From Shewanella litorisediminis (GTDB taxonomy: Bacteria > Pseudomonadota > Gammaproteobacteria > Enterobacterales > Shewanellaceae), in assembly GCF_016834455.1 (NCBI RefSeq), contig NZ_CP069213.1:2852501-2916500 (forward strand): DNA of 64,000 bases. Reading direction: 5' to 3'. Position numbers and translations under genes: made by a program. Positions 45,552-55,900 of this stretch are shown here, in pieces. Under the pieces are notes generated by a model. It did not search any database and was not told the DNA's origin. It saw nothing but the letters and a program-made list of their open reading frames with translations. Each line of letters starts with the position of its first letter. The stretch's first letter is position 1.

Positions 45552-46952
45552 ATGCAAAAAGTCATTCAGACCCATGCCAAAGCCGCCGACATTTTTTGCC
45601 GCGACGAAAGCCGTGTAGATTGGCACTCCAAGGCCCTGTGGGTACTCAGAGAAAAACGCGACAGAGCCGCCTCCAGCCTGCCGGACTGGGAAACCTTACG
45701 AGCCCTCGGATCTCAAATAAAACTCCATACCTTAAGAGAACTGCCAAGCTACCTGGAAGCCTTCGAAGCCAAGTGCCTCTCCCAGGGCGTTCAGGTGCAC
45801 TGGGCCAAAGACGGCGCCGAGCACAATCGTATAGTGCACGACATTCTCTCCCGCCATGGGGTGAAAAAGCTGGTGAAGTCCAAATCCATGCTCACCGAAG
45901 AGTGTCACCTCAACCCATTCCTCGAGGGAAAGGGCATAGAGGTGATAGATACGGACCTGGGTGAGCGAATTATTCAGCTCAATCATCAGCCGCCTTCCCA
46001 CATAGTGGTGCCCGCCATCCACATGAAAAAAGAGGAAGTGGGCGAACTCTTCCACGAAAAGCTCGGTACACCAAAGGGTGAAAGCGACCCGACCCGACTG
46101 ACCCGTGCCGCCCGTGCACACCTGCGTGAGCAATTCCTCAGCGCCGATGCCGCCATGACAGGGGTTAACATGGCCGTCGCCAGTGAAGGAGCCGTGATAG
46201 TTTGTACCAATGAAGGTAACGCCGACATGGGTGCCAACCTGCCCAAGTTGCAGCTGCACTCCATGGGTATAGATAAAATCGTGCCGGATCTCGACAGCGC
46301 CGCCGTGCTCCTGCGAATGTTGGCCCGCAACGCCACCGGTCAGCCCATCACCACCTACTCCAGCCTGTACCGCACCCCAAAACCCGGTGGCGAAATGCAC
46401 GTCATCATAGTGGACAATGGCCGAACCGCCATGATGCGCGACAAGCTGCTGGGAGAAGCCCTCAAATGTATCCGCTGTGGTGGTTGCCTCAATACCTGTC
46501 CCGTTTACCGTCGCAGTGGCGGCTACAGCTATGGCCATACCATTCCGGGCCCCATCGGCATTGCCGTGGGCGCCGACGAAGATAGCACCCATTCCAGCCC
46601 CTGGGCCTGTACCCTGTGTGGCTCCTGCAGCTTTGTCTGCCCCACCAAGGTGCCGCTGGATAAAATCATCTTCCACCGCCGCAGACTCTACGCCGAGCGC
46701 AAGAGTTTGCCCTATGGCAAGTCCGGTTATATGCCACTGGTGGGCCGCTTTATGGCGAGTCCTCTGCTGCTGGATACCGGCATGGCAGCGGCCCGTGTTG
46801 CACTGAAAATTCTGCCACACAGCCTGCTCAAACCCATGAGCGGGGCCTGGGGTAAATACCGCGAACTGCCTGCAGCGCCCGGCTCCAGTTTTGAAGGCTG
46901 GGTGAAAAAGAACAGACCCGAGCTGTTGGTGAAATCCAAGGGGGAGAAATAA
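45552..46952 (+). CDS. lldF: L-lactate dehydrogenase complex Fe-S subunit LldF
   Basis: A 466-residue protein. N-terminal LUD domain about 60-295 (MTGVNMAVASEGAVIVCTNE), then two [4Fe-4S] motifs C306/C309/C312/C316 (CIRCGGCLNTCP) and C353/C356/C359/C363 (CTLCGSCSFVCP), and a C-terminal tail. It carries electrons within the LldEFG complex. AGGGG precedes the ATG. lldG follows 1 bp after the stop. Confidence 0.95.
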   Translation: MQKVIQTHAKAADIFCRDESRVDWHSKALWVLREKRDRAASSLPDWETLRALGSQIKLHTLRELPSYLEAFEAKCLSQGVQVHWAKDGAEHNRIVHDILSRHGVKKLVKSKSMLTEECHLNPFLEGKGIEVIDTDLGERIIQLNHQPPSHIVVPAIHMKKEEVGELFHEKLGTPKGESDPTRLTRAARAHLREQFLSADAAMTGVNMAVASEGAVIVCTNEGNADMGANLPKLQLHSMGIDKIVPDLDSAAVLLRMLARNATGQPITTYSSLYRTPKPGGEMHVIIVDNGRTAMMRDKLLGEALKCIRCGGCLNTCPVYRRSGGYSYGHTIPGPIGIAVGADEDSTHSSPWACTLCGSCSFVCPTKVPLDKIIFHRRRLYAERKSLPYGKSGYMPLVGRFMASPLLLDTGMAAARVALKILPHSLLKPMSGAWGKYRELPAAPGSSFEGWVKKNRPELLVKSKGEK

Positions 46953-46953
46953 G

Positions 46954-47523
46954 ATGTCCAAACAAGCGATTCTCGAAGCCCTGAAATCCTCCGCCATGGA
47001 CCCTGTGGCCATGCCAACCATAGACATAGCGCCGGTAACGACTGACCTGAAAGCCTATCTGGCCCAGAGCCTGGCCACCGTTGCCGGACGTTTGGAAGAA
47101 GGTGGTATTGACGCGTTGAACGCCCGGGTTGAAGAGCTGATGGCAGGCGGCAACAAGGTGCTATCGAACCTGAAAGAAGTACCGGGTAATCATAAGGGCG
47201 CCGACGACCCACACGACCTCGCCGATGTCGACTTTGCCGTGATAAAAGGTGAGTTCGCCGTGGCCGAAAACGGCGCCGTCTGGGTAGCAGAAACGGCGCT
47301 GAATCAACGTATCGCTCCCTTCATCTGCGAAAACCTGCTGCTGGTCGTGGAAAAAGATGCCATAGTCGCCAACATGCATGAGGCCATGACCCGCCTTGGC
47401 AAATTGGATGCGTCCCTGGGGTTTGGGGTATTTATTGCCGGCCCCTCCAAAACCGCCGACATTGAGCAGGCTTTGGTAGTGGGTGCCCATGGCGCATGCA
47501 GCCTGAGCCTGTATCTGGTGTAG
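46954..47523 (+). CDS. lldG: L-lactate dehydrogenase complex subunit LldG
   Basis: A 189-residue LUD-domain protein (LutC family). Conserved parts are AENGAVWVAETALNQRIAPF near 105 and FIAGPSKTADIEQALVVGAHG at the end. Third subunit of the L-lactate oxidising complex, co-translated with lldF. A terminator closes the operon. Confidence 0.94.
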   Translation: MSKQAILEALKSSAMDPVAMPTIDIAPVTTDLKAYLAQSLATVAGRLEEGGIDALNARVEELMAGGNKVLSNLKEVPGNHKGADDPHDLADVDFAVIKGEFAVAENGAVWVAETALNQRIAPFICENLLLVVEKDAIVANMHEAMTRLGKLDASLGFGVFIAGPSKTADIEQALVVGAHGACSLSLYLV

Positions 47524-47543
47524 CGCTCATCGCTGCTGAAAGC

Positions 47544-47571
47544 AAAAACGCCGCATTTGTGCGGCGTTTTT
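47544..47571. terminator. Bidirectional terminator after lldG
   Basis: AAAAACGCCGCA / TGCGGCGTTTTT around TTTG, 8 bp before the stop of the convergent TonB-like gene. Confidence 0.93.
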
Positions 47572-47578
47572 ATTGATG

Positions 47579-48664
47579 CTATCGCTCTACCCGAAAGTCC
47601 AGCCTGACTGAGCTTTCGGCTTTCACCGGCTTGCCATCTTCAAATTTGGGGGCATAACGCCAGGCGCTGAGAGCCTCCATTGAGGCCCTTTCAAAACCCT
47701 TGCCACCTTCAGAGTTCAGCACTTTGGGGTCGCGAACCATACCCATTTCATCTACGGTAAAGCTGATTTCAGCCCAGCCACTCTTGCCTCGTCTGACAAG
47801 CTCCATCGGATACTCAGGATTCTTACGGAACAGCGGCGTCTGCTCTTGATTATCATCCCAGGGCTTCATGCTGCCAATGGCAACGCAGTGCTCAGTGGAA
47901 AGATCAGATTTCCCCATGCGCTCATACAGCTCAACAAGACGACTGTGGGCGCCCAGGGCATAGGGATGGCTATAGTCGAGTATTTTATACTGCTCAATCA
48001 CTTCGAGAAACAGTGGCTCAGCTTTTTGGTATTTACCATTGCCCATATGAGCACCGGCCAGTCTATACGTCGCTTCAAGGCGCACGGCACTGTTGGCGGG
48101 GTGGTTTTCAGCAAAATATTCATGTGCATCTCGGATATAGCCATAAACAGCTGACGTGTAATACTCAGTTCTCGACAGCCGCTTGTAAGCGTTCATGCGG
48201 GTATGGGCCAACAAATCCACCTTGCCGGACGCTTTGGCAAGCTTTAACGCACGCTGATAGGCGTTCTTCGCGGTTTTACTGTCTTCGGTCACATCACCAA
48301 GCACGATAAGAGGCTCAATCAGATCTGCGGCATTCTCGCCGAATCGTGCTTCATAGCTCGCCAGGCTGAGTGTCGCAATCTCAGTGGCACGCTGACGATT
48401 GAGCTCAAAATCACCCGATTTGTCGCTTCTGAGGGCCTTGGCCAGATTGAGGCCCAGATTGGCGTAATCCACACTGTCTTTGCCAAATTTCGCCTCACCC
48501 AACACATAGGCCTTCTCGGCAAAACTGCGCGCATCAATGTTGTTGCCACTTTCCCAAGCCTGTTGGTAACTGCGGTAAACATCAGAAAACTCGTCGGCCG
48601 AGACCAGAGGAGATACTGTACTGAGGGCGAGCAGGAGCGGTGCAATTTTCCCTATTGTTTTCAT
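47579..48664 (-). CDS. Exported TPR protein with TonB C-terminal domain
   Basis: A 361-residue protein. Signal peptide 1-23 (MKTIGKIAPLLLALSTVSPLVSA), TPR-like repeats about 25-265 (AKNAYQRALKLAKASGKVDL, YRLAGAHMGNGKYQKAEPLF) and a TonB C-terminal domain about 275-361 (YPMELVRRGKSGWAEISFTV, ERASMEALSAWRYAPKFEDG). There is no membrane anchor or proline-rich spacer, so it is not a classical TonB; it should be soluble in the periplasm. Its role may be structural or regulatory. AAGGA lies upstream of the ATG, and an A/C-rich repeat precedes the gene. Confidence 0.85.
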   Translation of the reverse strand: MKTIGKIAPLLLALSTVSPLVSADEFSDVYRSYQQAWESGNNIDARSFAEKAYVLGEAKFGKDSVDYANLGLNLAKALRSDKSGDFELNRQRATEIATLSLASYEARFGENAADLIEPLIVLGDVTEDSKTAKNAYQRALKLAKASGKVDLLAHTRMNAYKRLSRTEYYTSAVYGYIRDAHEYFAENHPANSAVRLEATYRLAGAHMGNGKYQKAEPLFLEVIEQYKILDYSHPYALGAHSRLVELYERMGKSDLSTEHCVAIGSMKPWDDNQEQTPLFRKNPEYPMELVRRGKSGWAEISFTVDEMGMVRDPKVLNSEGGKGFERASMEALSAWRYAPKFEDGKPVKAESSVRLDFRVER

Positions 48665-48720
48665 CGTTATAATTTCCTTTTATCGGTTTCACCACGAACA
48701 ATATTGGAAACTACCACAAT

Positions 48721-48797
48721 CTCCACCAGCAACCAACCAACAACCAGCAATCAACAACCAACCAGCAATCAACAACCAGCAACCAGCAACCACCAGC
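48721..48797. repeat. A/C-rich imperfect tandem repeat
   Basis: Repeats of CAACCAG, CAATCAACAACCA and CAACCAACA run almost without G or T on the + strand. A 17-bp unit ACCAGCAATCAACAACC can be followed for about two copies. It lies between the MATE stop and the TPR-TonB gene, so the leader RNA of the latter would be G/U-rich. Confidence 0.85.
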
Positions 48798-48800
48798 GTT

Positions 48801-50132
48801 TCACACTGACTGACGGTCTATTTTGACCAGGCTGTATACCATCCACAAGGTGAGAACGCTGCTGACACAGGCCAGCGACACCCAGACGCCGGGGACACCA
48901 AACAGCCAAGCAAAACTGTAAATCACCGCCGCTATCAGCAGTAATTTAGTGCCGGTCAGAATGGAGGCTTCTCTTGGCCTGTTGATGGCCTGGAAAAAGC
49001 TCGCGCCCACCAGAATCAGGCCCTCAAAGGGCAGCCCCCAGAAATAGAGTCGCATCCCCTCAATGGCCACTGGGCTTAACGCCGGGTTGTCTCCGGCAAA
49101 AATGTACACGGCCCACTCAGGTTTGCAGTAGATAAACAACAGTCCAAGCCCTGCTGTCATCAGGGTCACCATCATTGCCAGATTGCGGGTCTTGCGAACC
49201 CTGTCCATACGTCCGGCACCGGCGTTAAAACTGAGTACCGGCTGAGAGCCAAGGGCAATACCTTCAAAAATCAAATAGAAAAATGCCTCTGTGTAACTCA
49301 CCACCCCGTAAGCGGCCACGTGCAGCGGCGTCCCCACCCACAAAAGTGCAGTATTGTGCAGCGTGAGCACGATAGACAGATACAGGTTCATCAGCAGGCT
49401 TGGCAGCCCCACCCGGGCAATATTCAGGCAGTTGTCCAACTTAAGCCGCATCTGTAGCAAGTCGATTCGCAGCGCTGTCTTGCCCCTGAAGAAATGCTGC
49501 AGACAAAGAAGACCAGTCACGGCCTGAGACAGCATGGTGGCGATGGACGCCCCCGCCAGGCCAAAGTCCCACACCACAATAAAGAGGTAATCCAGCAGTG
49601 TATTTATCACACCTCCGGCTATCAGCACCCAGGTGACAAAGGCAGGCTTGCCGTCGTTTCGCAAAAGCGTGGAAAACGCCATTGAGATCAGCGGGAAAAT
49701 ACACAGGGCAAAGTACCAGAACAGGTAGTCATGGGCACTTTCCAGCACCTCCCCTTCGGCGCCGAGCCAGATAAGGATATGCCTGGCACTGACTGAGCCC
49801 ACCAGGGTAAAAAACAGCGCCGACAAGAGCACAAGACAGAACGCATTACCGAGGAGTTCCCGGGCCTTGGCCGTTTTGCCTTCACCCAGCTTGATGGACA
49901 CCAGCGCCCCTGCTCCCATGCCAATCAGGGCGCCAACGGCATACAGCAGGGCGCCAACCGGATAAGCCAGCATAATGCCCGCCAGTCCGGTTTCACCGAG
50001 AAAGTGCCCGACAAACATGCCATCGATGGTGACATAAATGCCGGTGACCAGCATGGAGGCAATGGTGGGCAAGGTGTAGCGCCAAAAGAGCCTTGAGACC
50101 GGCGCCTCCAGCATAGCTTGGGTATGGTTCAT
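48801..50132 (-). CDS. MATE family efflux pump
   Basis: A 443-residue inner-membrane protein with 12 hydrophobic helices. Typical segments are RYTLPTIASMLVTGIYVTID near 18, DGMFVGHFLGETGLAG, and SFNAGAGRMDRVRKTRNLA in the central loop. It exports drugs or metabolites using sodium or proton gradients; the substrate is unknown. No strong ribosome binding site precedes the ATG. A TTGTTA-N4-TAACAA inverted repeat lies 23-38 bp upstream and may be an operator. Confidence 0.92.
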   Translation of the reverse strand: MNHTQAMLEAPVSRLFWRYTLPTIASMLVTGIYVTIDGMFVGHFLGETGLAGIMLAYPVGALLYAVGALIGMGAGALVSIKLGEGKTAKARELLGNAFCLVLLSALFFTLVGSVSARHILIWLGAEGEVLESAHDYLFWYFALCIFPLISMAFSTLLRNDGKPAFVTWVLIAGGVINTLLDYLFIVVWDFGLAGASIATMLSQAVTGLLCLQHFFRGKTALRIDLLQMRLKLDNCLNIARVGLPSLLMNLYLSIVLTLHNTALLWVGTPLHVAAYGVVSYTEAFFYLIFEGIALGSQPVLSFNAGAGRMDRVRKTRNLAMMVTLMTAGLGLLFIYCKPEWAVYIFAGDNPALSPVAIEGMRLYFWGLPFEGLILVGASFFQAINRPREASILTGTKLLLIAAVIYSFAWLFGVPGVWVSLACVSSVLTLWMVYSLVKIDRQSV

Positions 50133-50154
50133 GTTTTATATTCTGAACTTTTGA

Positions 50155-50170
50155 TTGTTATTTTTAACAA
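50155..50170. promoter_or_regulatory. TTGTTA-N4-TAACAA palindrome upstream of the MATE gene
   Basis: Perfect 6-bp arms with TTTT spacer, 23 bp before the start codon on the minus strand. A candidate repressor site. Confidence 0.4.
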
Positions 50171-50293
50171 AAGAAGGCTGATTGTAGCCAGTTATCCCCT
50201 GCCCGGCCAGCGCCCCGTGAGGAGGCGGAATAAAGTCGCTGTCGGCTGACTCAGGATATCTGAGTTTGAAGGGACACTTTGCAAGCCCTGCAT

Positions 50294-51331
50294 TTATCTC
50301 AGCAAGCCAGCGCTTTTAAGCAGTGCACCTTCAATGGCATCCCAGTCGAGGGGGGCGGTGGCAATAAATTCGATGCGGGAGTCCATGGCGTCATCGAGCT
50401 CCGCCAGACTCAGCTCTGTGTCCAATCGATTGATTGCCAGGATACCATCTGCGGTTATCATCACCGCCTTGAGTCTCAGACTGGGATTGGCCTCGACCAC
50501 GGCCATCAGGGCATCAAAGTCAAAGCACCACCCGGCGCTGAAACACCAGCCACAGGCAAAAATGCCATCGGCCTGATGGGGTTTACGGATAAAACCCTGG
50601 GCGTTGAATTGCAAGGTCTGTGCGCCATCGCCTTCATCAAAGAGGCTCATAGCGCCTGACGGTTTGCTGGCAAAGAGGCCCCGGGGAACTGCCGGAGACA
50701 TCAGACGCGGCGCCCGGGTCGATGTTTGCATCATGGCCGTCAGCAGGGCCTCGGAGAAAGGCCCTTTGGCAGAAAACGGGAACACCGGGGCGCCTGGATT
50801 GATATCGCTGACATAAGCGCCAAGGGTCGCGAGAAAATCGGGCGCCTGGACATCGGCCTTGCAGGCCAGCACCAGATCGGCCACCGCCAGCTGCTGGTTG
50901 AAGATGTCGTTTTGGGTATATCGGGCATCACTCAGGTTTCGCGGGTCCACCAAACACAGGGTGCGCTGGATGGATAACACCCCCTGATACTCGGGTGCCA
51001 TCAGGGTTTTGAGAATATTGGCAGGATGCCCAAGTCCTGTGGGCTCAATCAGGAGACGGCTGGGCCTGGCTTGCCTCAGCAGCTGGGCCACCGCCACCCG
51101 GGTGGGTACGCCTGCGGCGCAGCAAATGCAGCCACCGGGTACCTCTCGTATCACTAACCCCTGGCTGCGCCCCAGCAAGGCGGCGTCCAGGCCGACTTCA
51201 CCAAATTCATTGACCAGCACGGCCCAGGTTTCTTCTTCGGGCTTTTGCGCCAGTAATTGTTTGATAAAACTGGTTTTACCTGCACCTAAAAAACCTGTGA
51301 TGACATTGACGGGGATGTTTCCAAGCAACAT
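50294..51331 (-). CDS. CobW/COG0523 family zinc-binding GTPase
   Basis: A 345-residue cytoplasmic P-loop GTPase. Walker A GFLGAGKT at 13-20, the metal-binding CxCC motif C68-I-C70-C71 (GGCICCAAG), and EPTGLGHPANIL near 92. These are metallochaperones that deliver zinc or cobalt. There is no histidine-rich loop, and the C-terminal domain is short (RIEFIATAPLDWDAIEGALL). The start at 51331 is supported by AAGGAG seven bases upstream. I would place it near YeiR but cannot be sure. Confidence 0.92.
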   Translation of the reverse strand: MLLGNIPVNVITGFLGAGKTSFIKQLLAQKPEEETWAVLVNEFGEVGLDAALLGRSQGLVIREVPGGCICCAAGVPTRVAVAQLLRQARPSRLLIEPTGLGHPANILKTLMAPEYQGVLSIQRTLCLVDPRNLSDARYTQNDIFNQQLAVADLVLACKADVQAPDFLATLGAYVSDINPGAPVFPFSAKGPFSEALLTAMMQTSTRAPRLMSPAVPRGLFASKPSGAMSLFDEGDGAQTLQFNAQGFIRKPHQADGIFACGWCFSAGWCFDFDALMAVVEANPSLRLKAVMITADGILAINRLDTELSLAELDDAMDSRIEFIATAPLDWDAIEGALLKSAGLLR

Positions 51332-51476
51332 GGCAAGACTCCTTCGGCTCAAATGGCCCCTTTGCCTATTTCGGTGAGCAGCCTTTCTAGAGGCCTCTCT
51401 TGGTGAGCGGCACCGCGATGAACCGCCACGCCTTCAAGGCTTGCCAGTGTACCCAAAAGCCCCACGACTGACACCC

Positions 51477-52826
51477 TCAGCCACGGGAGTGCCGTTTCGG
51501 CGCGTTCCCCTGCCGGGCTGGCTTTCCTGATTGTCGCTGTGAGCCATTGCTGCCTGAGCGGCTGTCTGTGCGGCTGCCAGAGCGACCGCTCGTACGATTG
51601 CCTGCACCGCGGCCTGAGCGACTGCCACTGTGGCCAGACTTGTTGGCAGGCTTGGTTGCCGGCTTGGTTGCAGTCCCGTCGCGATACCGCTGCGGCAGGG
51701 GATCTTTCGCGCTGTAACCCACTGGGGTGATTACCTCGGGCAATGTCGGGCACAGAGCCTCCAGCAGGGGCAAATCGGCGCGCATTTCCGGTGACAGCAC
51801 TACCACTGCAAGGCCTTCCCGCCCGGCTCTGGCGCTGCGGCCAAGGCGATGTATCAGGTCTTCTTCACCGTGGGGCAGCCCCAGACTTATCACCACGGGC
51901 AAGTCTTCGATATCCAGTCCCCGCGCCGCCACATCGGTTGCCACCAGCAATCTCAGCTTGCCGGACTTGAACTCATCCAGCCCGCGTCGTCTGGCGCCCT
52001 GGGTTCGCTCGCCATGGAAGGCAGCCGCCTGCAGCCCGTCGAGGGCAAGCTCTGCCACCAACCCATTGGCCTCATCCCGGGATGGCACAAACACCAGCGC
52101 CTGGCGCCAGTTGCGCTTGCCCACAAGCTCAGCCACAAACTCAGCCCATCTAGGTTTGTCGAGCATAAAGACCTCAAGGGCAAGCTGCTGGGGAACGCGG
52201 CCGGTATCCATGGCGGTAAGGCTCACGGCGTTGGATAGCATGCGTCCTGCCAACTCACGTTCCCGCTCGGCAAAACTCGCTGAAAACATGGCGCTTTGGT
52301 GTGGTCCAAGCTGACGGCGAATTTTATCTATGTCGGGGGCAAATCCCATGTCGAGCATGCGGTCTGCTTCATCCAGCACCAGGGTGTTGACCTCAGCCAG
52401 CGACAGACCAAACTGGCCGGTCAAATCCAAAAGGCGCCCCGGTGTCGCCACCAGAATATCGACCCCGGCGGCAAGCGCCTGGCGCTGGGGACGAATATTC
52501 ACCCCACCGTAAACCGCCAGCGTCGTCAGCCCCAGGCCAGCACTGTAGCGCGTAAAGGCATCAGCGACCTGCACCGCAAGCTCCCGGGTTGGCACCAGTA
52601 CCAGCGCCTGAATACTGCCTCGCGGCTTCCTGGCAGCCAACTGCTGCAAGATGGGCAGAGCAAAGGCCGCCGTCTTCCCGCTGCCGGTTTGCGCCACCGC
52701 AATCAAATCGCGGCCACTGAGGAGCACCGGGATACTCTGGGCCTGAATTTCTGTTGGCGCACGATATCCGCACTGTATCAGTGTCTGTAGCAGGGGCGCT
52801 GCCAATCCCAGCGAATCGAAGGACAT
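51477..52826 (-). CDS. DEAD-box RNA helicase, RhlE-like
   Basis: A 449-residue helicase. Q motif GYRAPTEIQAQSIP, motif I AQTGSGKT at 45-52, DEAD at 152-155, motif VI HRLGRSARAGREG. Motif III reads SAS (182-184) instead of the usual SAT. The last ~60 residues are a basic low-complexity tail of R, S, G, K (SGSRSGRGAGNRTSGRSGSR), likely an RNA-binding disordered tail. It probably acts in ribosome assembly or mRNA turnover. The CobW gene lies 145 bp downstream on the same strand. Confidence 0.92.
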   Translation of the reverse strand: MSFDSLGLAAPLLQTLIQCGYRAPTEIQAQSIPVLLSGRDLIAVAQTGSGKTAAFALPILQQLAARKPRGSIQALVLVPTRELAVQVADAFTRYSAGLGLTTLAVYGGVNIRPQRQALAAGVDILVATPGRLLDLTGQFGLSLAEVNTLVLDEADRMLDMGFAPDIDKIRRQLGPHQSAMFSASFAERERELAGRMLSNAVSLTAMDTGRVPQQLALEVFMLDKPRWAEFVAELVGKRNWRQALVFVPSRDEANGLVAELALDGLQAAAFHGERTQGARRRGLDEFKSGKLRLLVATDVAARGLDIEDLPVVISLGLPHGEEDLIHRLGRSARAGREGLAVVVLSPEMRADLPLLEALCPTLPEVITPVGYSAKDPLPQRYRDGTATKPATKPANKSGHSGSRSGRGAGNRTSGRSGSRTDSRSGSNGSQRQSGKPARQGNAPKRHSRG

Positions 52827-52947
52827 AAGTCTCCTGTGGTGGCGAGTTGCTCAGCACTGCCAGTTAGCAAAAAGGAGCGCAGTATAACGGCGCGCCGGTT
52901 AAGGTCAAAAGGGTTTAGTCAGCAAGACAGGCCTTGTATTTTGCAAC

Positions 52948-55900
52948 TCAGGCATCCTGTGCTTTTTTGGACGGATTGGCCTTGGCGGCTATCTTGGTCC
53001 TATGATTCTTTGACTGAAGCGCGGCATCATCATCCGTAGCCAGAAAACGCGCCTCAAATTCTTCCCGGGAGACAGGCGCCGAATAGAGGTACCCCTGGGC
53101 ATAGTCACACCCCATGGCCTTGAGGATCTCTTGCTGCTTTGCGGTTTCAACCCCTTCGGCAATCACCTTCATCCCCAGCTTTTGTGCCATCACAATAATG
53201 GCCTCACACAGGGTTCTGTCGCTGGCGTCCTCTTCCAGATGGCGGGTAAAGGATTGGTCGATTTTAAGGTAGTCGATATCAAATTTTTTCAGATACGCCA
53301 GCGAGGAATAGCCGGTGCCAAAATCGTCCAAAGACACCTGAATGCCGGCGTCCCTGTAGGTCAGCAGTTTTTCGGCCACCCCGGAGGAGGCATCCAGCAA
53401 CAGGCCTTCGGTAATTTCGATGCAGATCCCGCCGTTGGTCAGTTCCAGCTCCTGCAACAGGGCGACCCAACGCTCAAAGTTTTCCCCTTCATCACGAAAC
53501 TGCACCGGCGACTTGTTCACCGACAGTTGAATGGTCGCACCATAGGCATTATGCCAGTCGCGGCATTGCCGTGCGGCATGCTCGAACACCCAGGAACCAA
53601 TTTCCATAATCAGCCCTGTGTCTTCGGCAACCGGGATAAACTCGGTCGGCGAAATGTAACCCCGCTCAGGATGATGCCAGCGCAGCAGGGCCTCGGCCTT
53701 GTGCACCTTGCCGCTTGGCAGGTGCACTATGGGCTGATACACCAGACTGAACTGCTGGTGTTCGATAGCAAAGCGTAAGTCCTGAATAAGCCGCATCCGG
53801 TACTTGGCCTGCTCCTGCATCGAGGGGGTAAAGTAATTGAATCGGTTGCGTCCCTGCTCCTTGGCCGCGTACATGGCCTGATCGGCATTTTTGAGCAAGG
53901 CTTCCCGGGTAGAAGCATCTTCGGGGAACAGGGTAATGCCGATACTCACACTGATATAGGCAGATTCCGGCCCCAGTTGAAACGGCTCCGCAATGGCCTT
54001 GAGGATTTTGCTGGCAGCACGCTCGATCCCACCAACATCCTGGACGTCCCGGATCATCACAGTGAACTCATCTCCGCCAAGGCGAGCCACCACATCCGAG
54101 TCACGCACGCAGGCTTTGATTCTGTCAGCGCACTCAATGAGCAGCTTATCCCCCATGTCATGACCCAGGGTATCGTTAACCTCTTTGAAAAAGTCCAAAT
54201 CCAAAAACATCAGCGCAAACCGCCTTTTTTGCCGGGTTGCCAGCGAAATCTCCCGGTCGAGGTAATCCAGCAACATACGCCTGTTGGGCAACTTGGTGAG
54301 GGGGTCGTAGTTGGCCTGCTGCCAAATAAGCTGCTCCTGGGCCTTCTTCTCAGTGATATCAGAAAAGAGCGCCACCCGGCGATGGGGCCTGTGATAAGCA
54401 TCGTAAATGGTATTCACCGTAAGCCAAATCAGATACTCCTTACCGTTTTTGTGCTCTTGCCACATTTCACCCTGCCAGCGGCCGGTTTCTTTGATGGCAA
54501 GATTCACCTCATCATAAAAAGCCGGCTTGTTGCGGGCGCAGTAAAATTGGCTGATATGGCGCCCCAGCACCTCCCTGGCCGAATAACCTGTGATATCCGC
54601 AAAAGCGGCGTTAACCGTGATGATGTTGCCCTTGTGGTCCATCACGCTCATGGCTTCACTGGAGTTGTTGTATACCGAGGCCGCCAGTTCCATTTGCTCC
54701 TGATTATTGCGGACATTGGTGATATCCAAATGTACACCGCACATCCTGACCGCTTTGCCACTGCTGTCTTTTTGCATCACCCGCCCCGTGTCACGGACCC
54801 AGAGTGTCTCGCCATTTTTTCGAATGATGCGATATTCCATGTTGTGGCTTTCGGTATGACCTTGCAGATGCCGATCGATAGACTTGAGCACCGCCATGCG
54901 ATCATCCGGATGAATGGAGTCCATCCAGATCCTGTGGTTCTGACGCATCTCCTCCACGGAGCACCCCAGCATCTCGGCGCAGCGCTCGTTACGCTCAATC
55001 AGGTCGCTTTTCAAATCCCAGTCCCAAAACCCCAGCTCGGCGGAGGCAAGCACCAGGGACAACTGCTCCCGACTGGCGCGCACAGACATTTCTGATTGGG
55101 TTTGGGCTGAAATATCCATAAAACCTGCAATCACCAGCTGTACCTTGCCCGCAATGCGCTTACAGGCCACCGTCATATGGGTGTAAACAATGCTGCCGTC
55201 TTTGGCATAAAAGCGTTTGTTGAGTTCGTACTGTTCTATGGCCCCCGCCAGCATTTGATTGAAATGGGCAAGATCCACCGAGATATCGTCTTCGTGGGAC
55301 ATCTGCTCCCAGTTCATCGACAGCAGCTCTTTTTCAGAATACTTGAGCATCTGGCACAACCGGGGATTAACCTTAATCCAGCGCTTGTCCACAGAGGTGA
55401 TGGCAATGCCGATGTTGCCGACATTGAATTGCGAGCGAAACAGGAAGTCATCCTGCAGTTTTATTTTTTCGTCACGTTCTATCTCAAGCCGCCGGGCCAA
55501 CAGCCGTGCAAGGAGCAAGGTCGCCAGGGGGCATACCAGCATCACAGTGGTGCCTATGGTCGATATGAGCGCCCAGGCGAGATCAAAGGGCATGATAAAG
55601 AAACACAGCAAGGTGCCAAGATGAACCAGCCCCCCCAGCAGCAACAGCTGACCTGTGCTTATTTCAATCAGATTTTTCTGCCAGCGCAGGCGCCAGAGCA
55701 GCCCCATCACCGCGCTGAAAGCGATACCGGCGATACCGGCCAGCATGGCAGGGCCACCCATGCCGTAGCGATAGACGGCCATCATGGCTGAGGCAATCAG
55801 CGTTGGAATAGCACCGAAATAGAGACCGCAAACGCTGAGCAGCACGGCGCGGGTATCAAAGTAGATACCCTCGGCAAACTCATAGCGAGCCGACATAATG

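Noticed and set aside
45732..47027. 431-codon minus-strand frame over lldF
   Set aside because: Antisense shadow; no domain and no ribosome binding site.
51349..51753. 134-codon minus-strand frame spanning the helicase end and the gap before the CobW gene
   Set aside because: Its first two thirds are the helicase tail in another frame. The last ~37 codons look faintly protein-like, but there is no ribosome binding site or family.
53977..55095. 372-codon plus-strand frame over the GGDEF-EAL gene
   Set aside because: Antisense shadow of clearly coding PAS and GGDEF segments.
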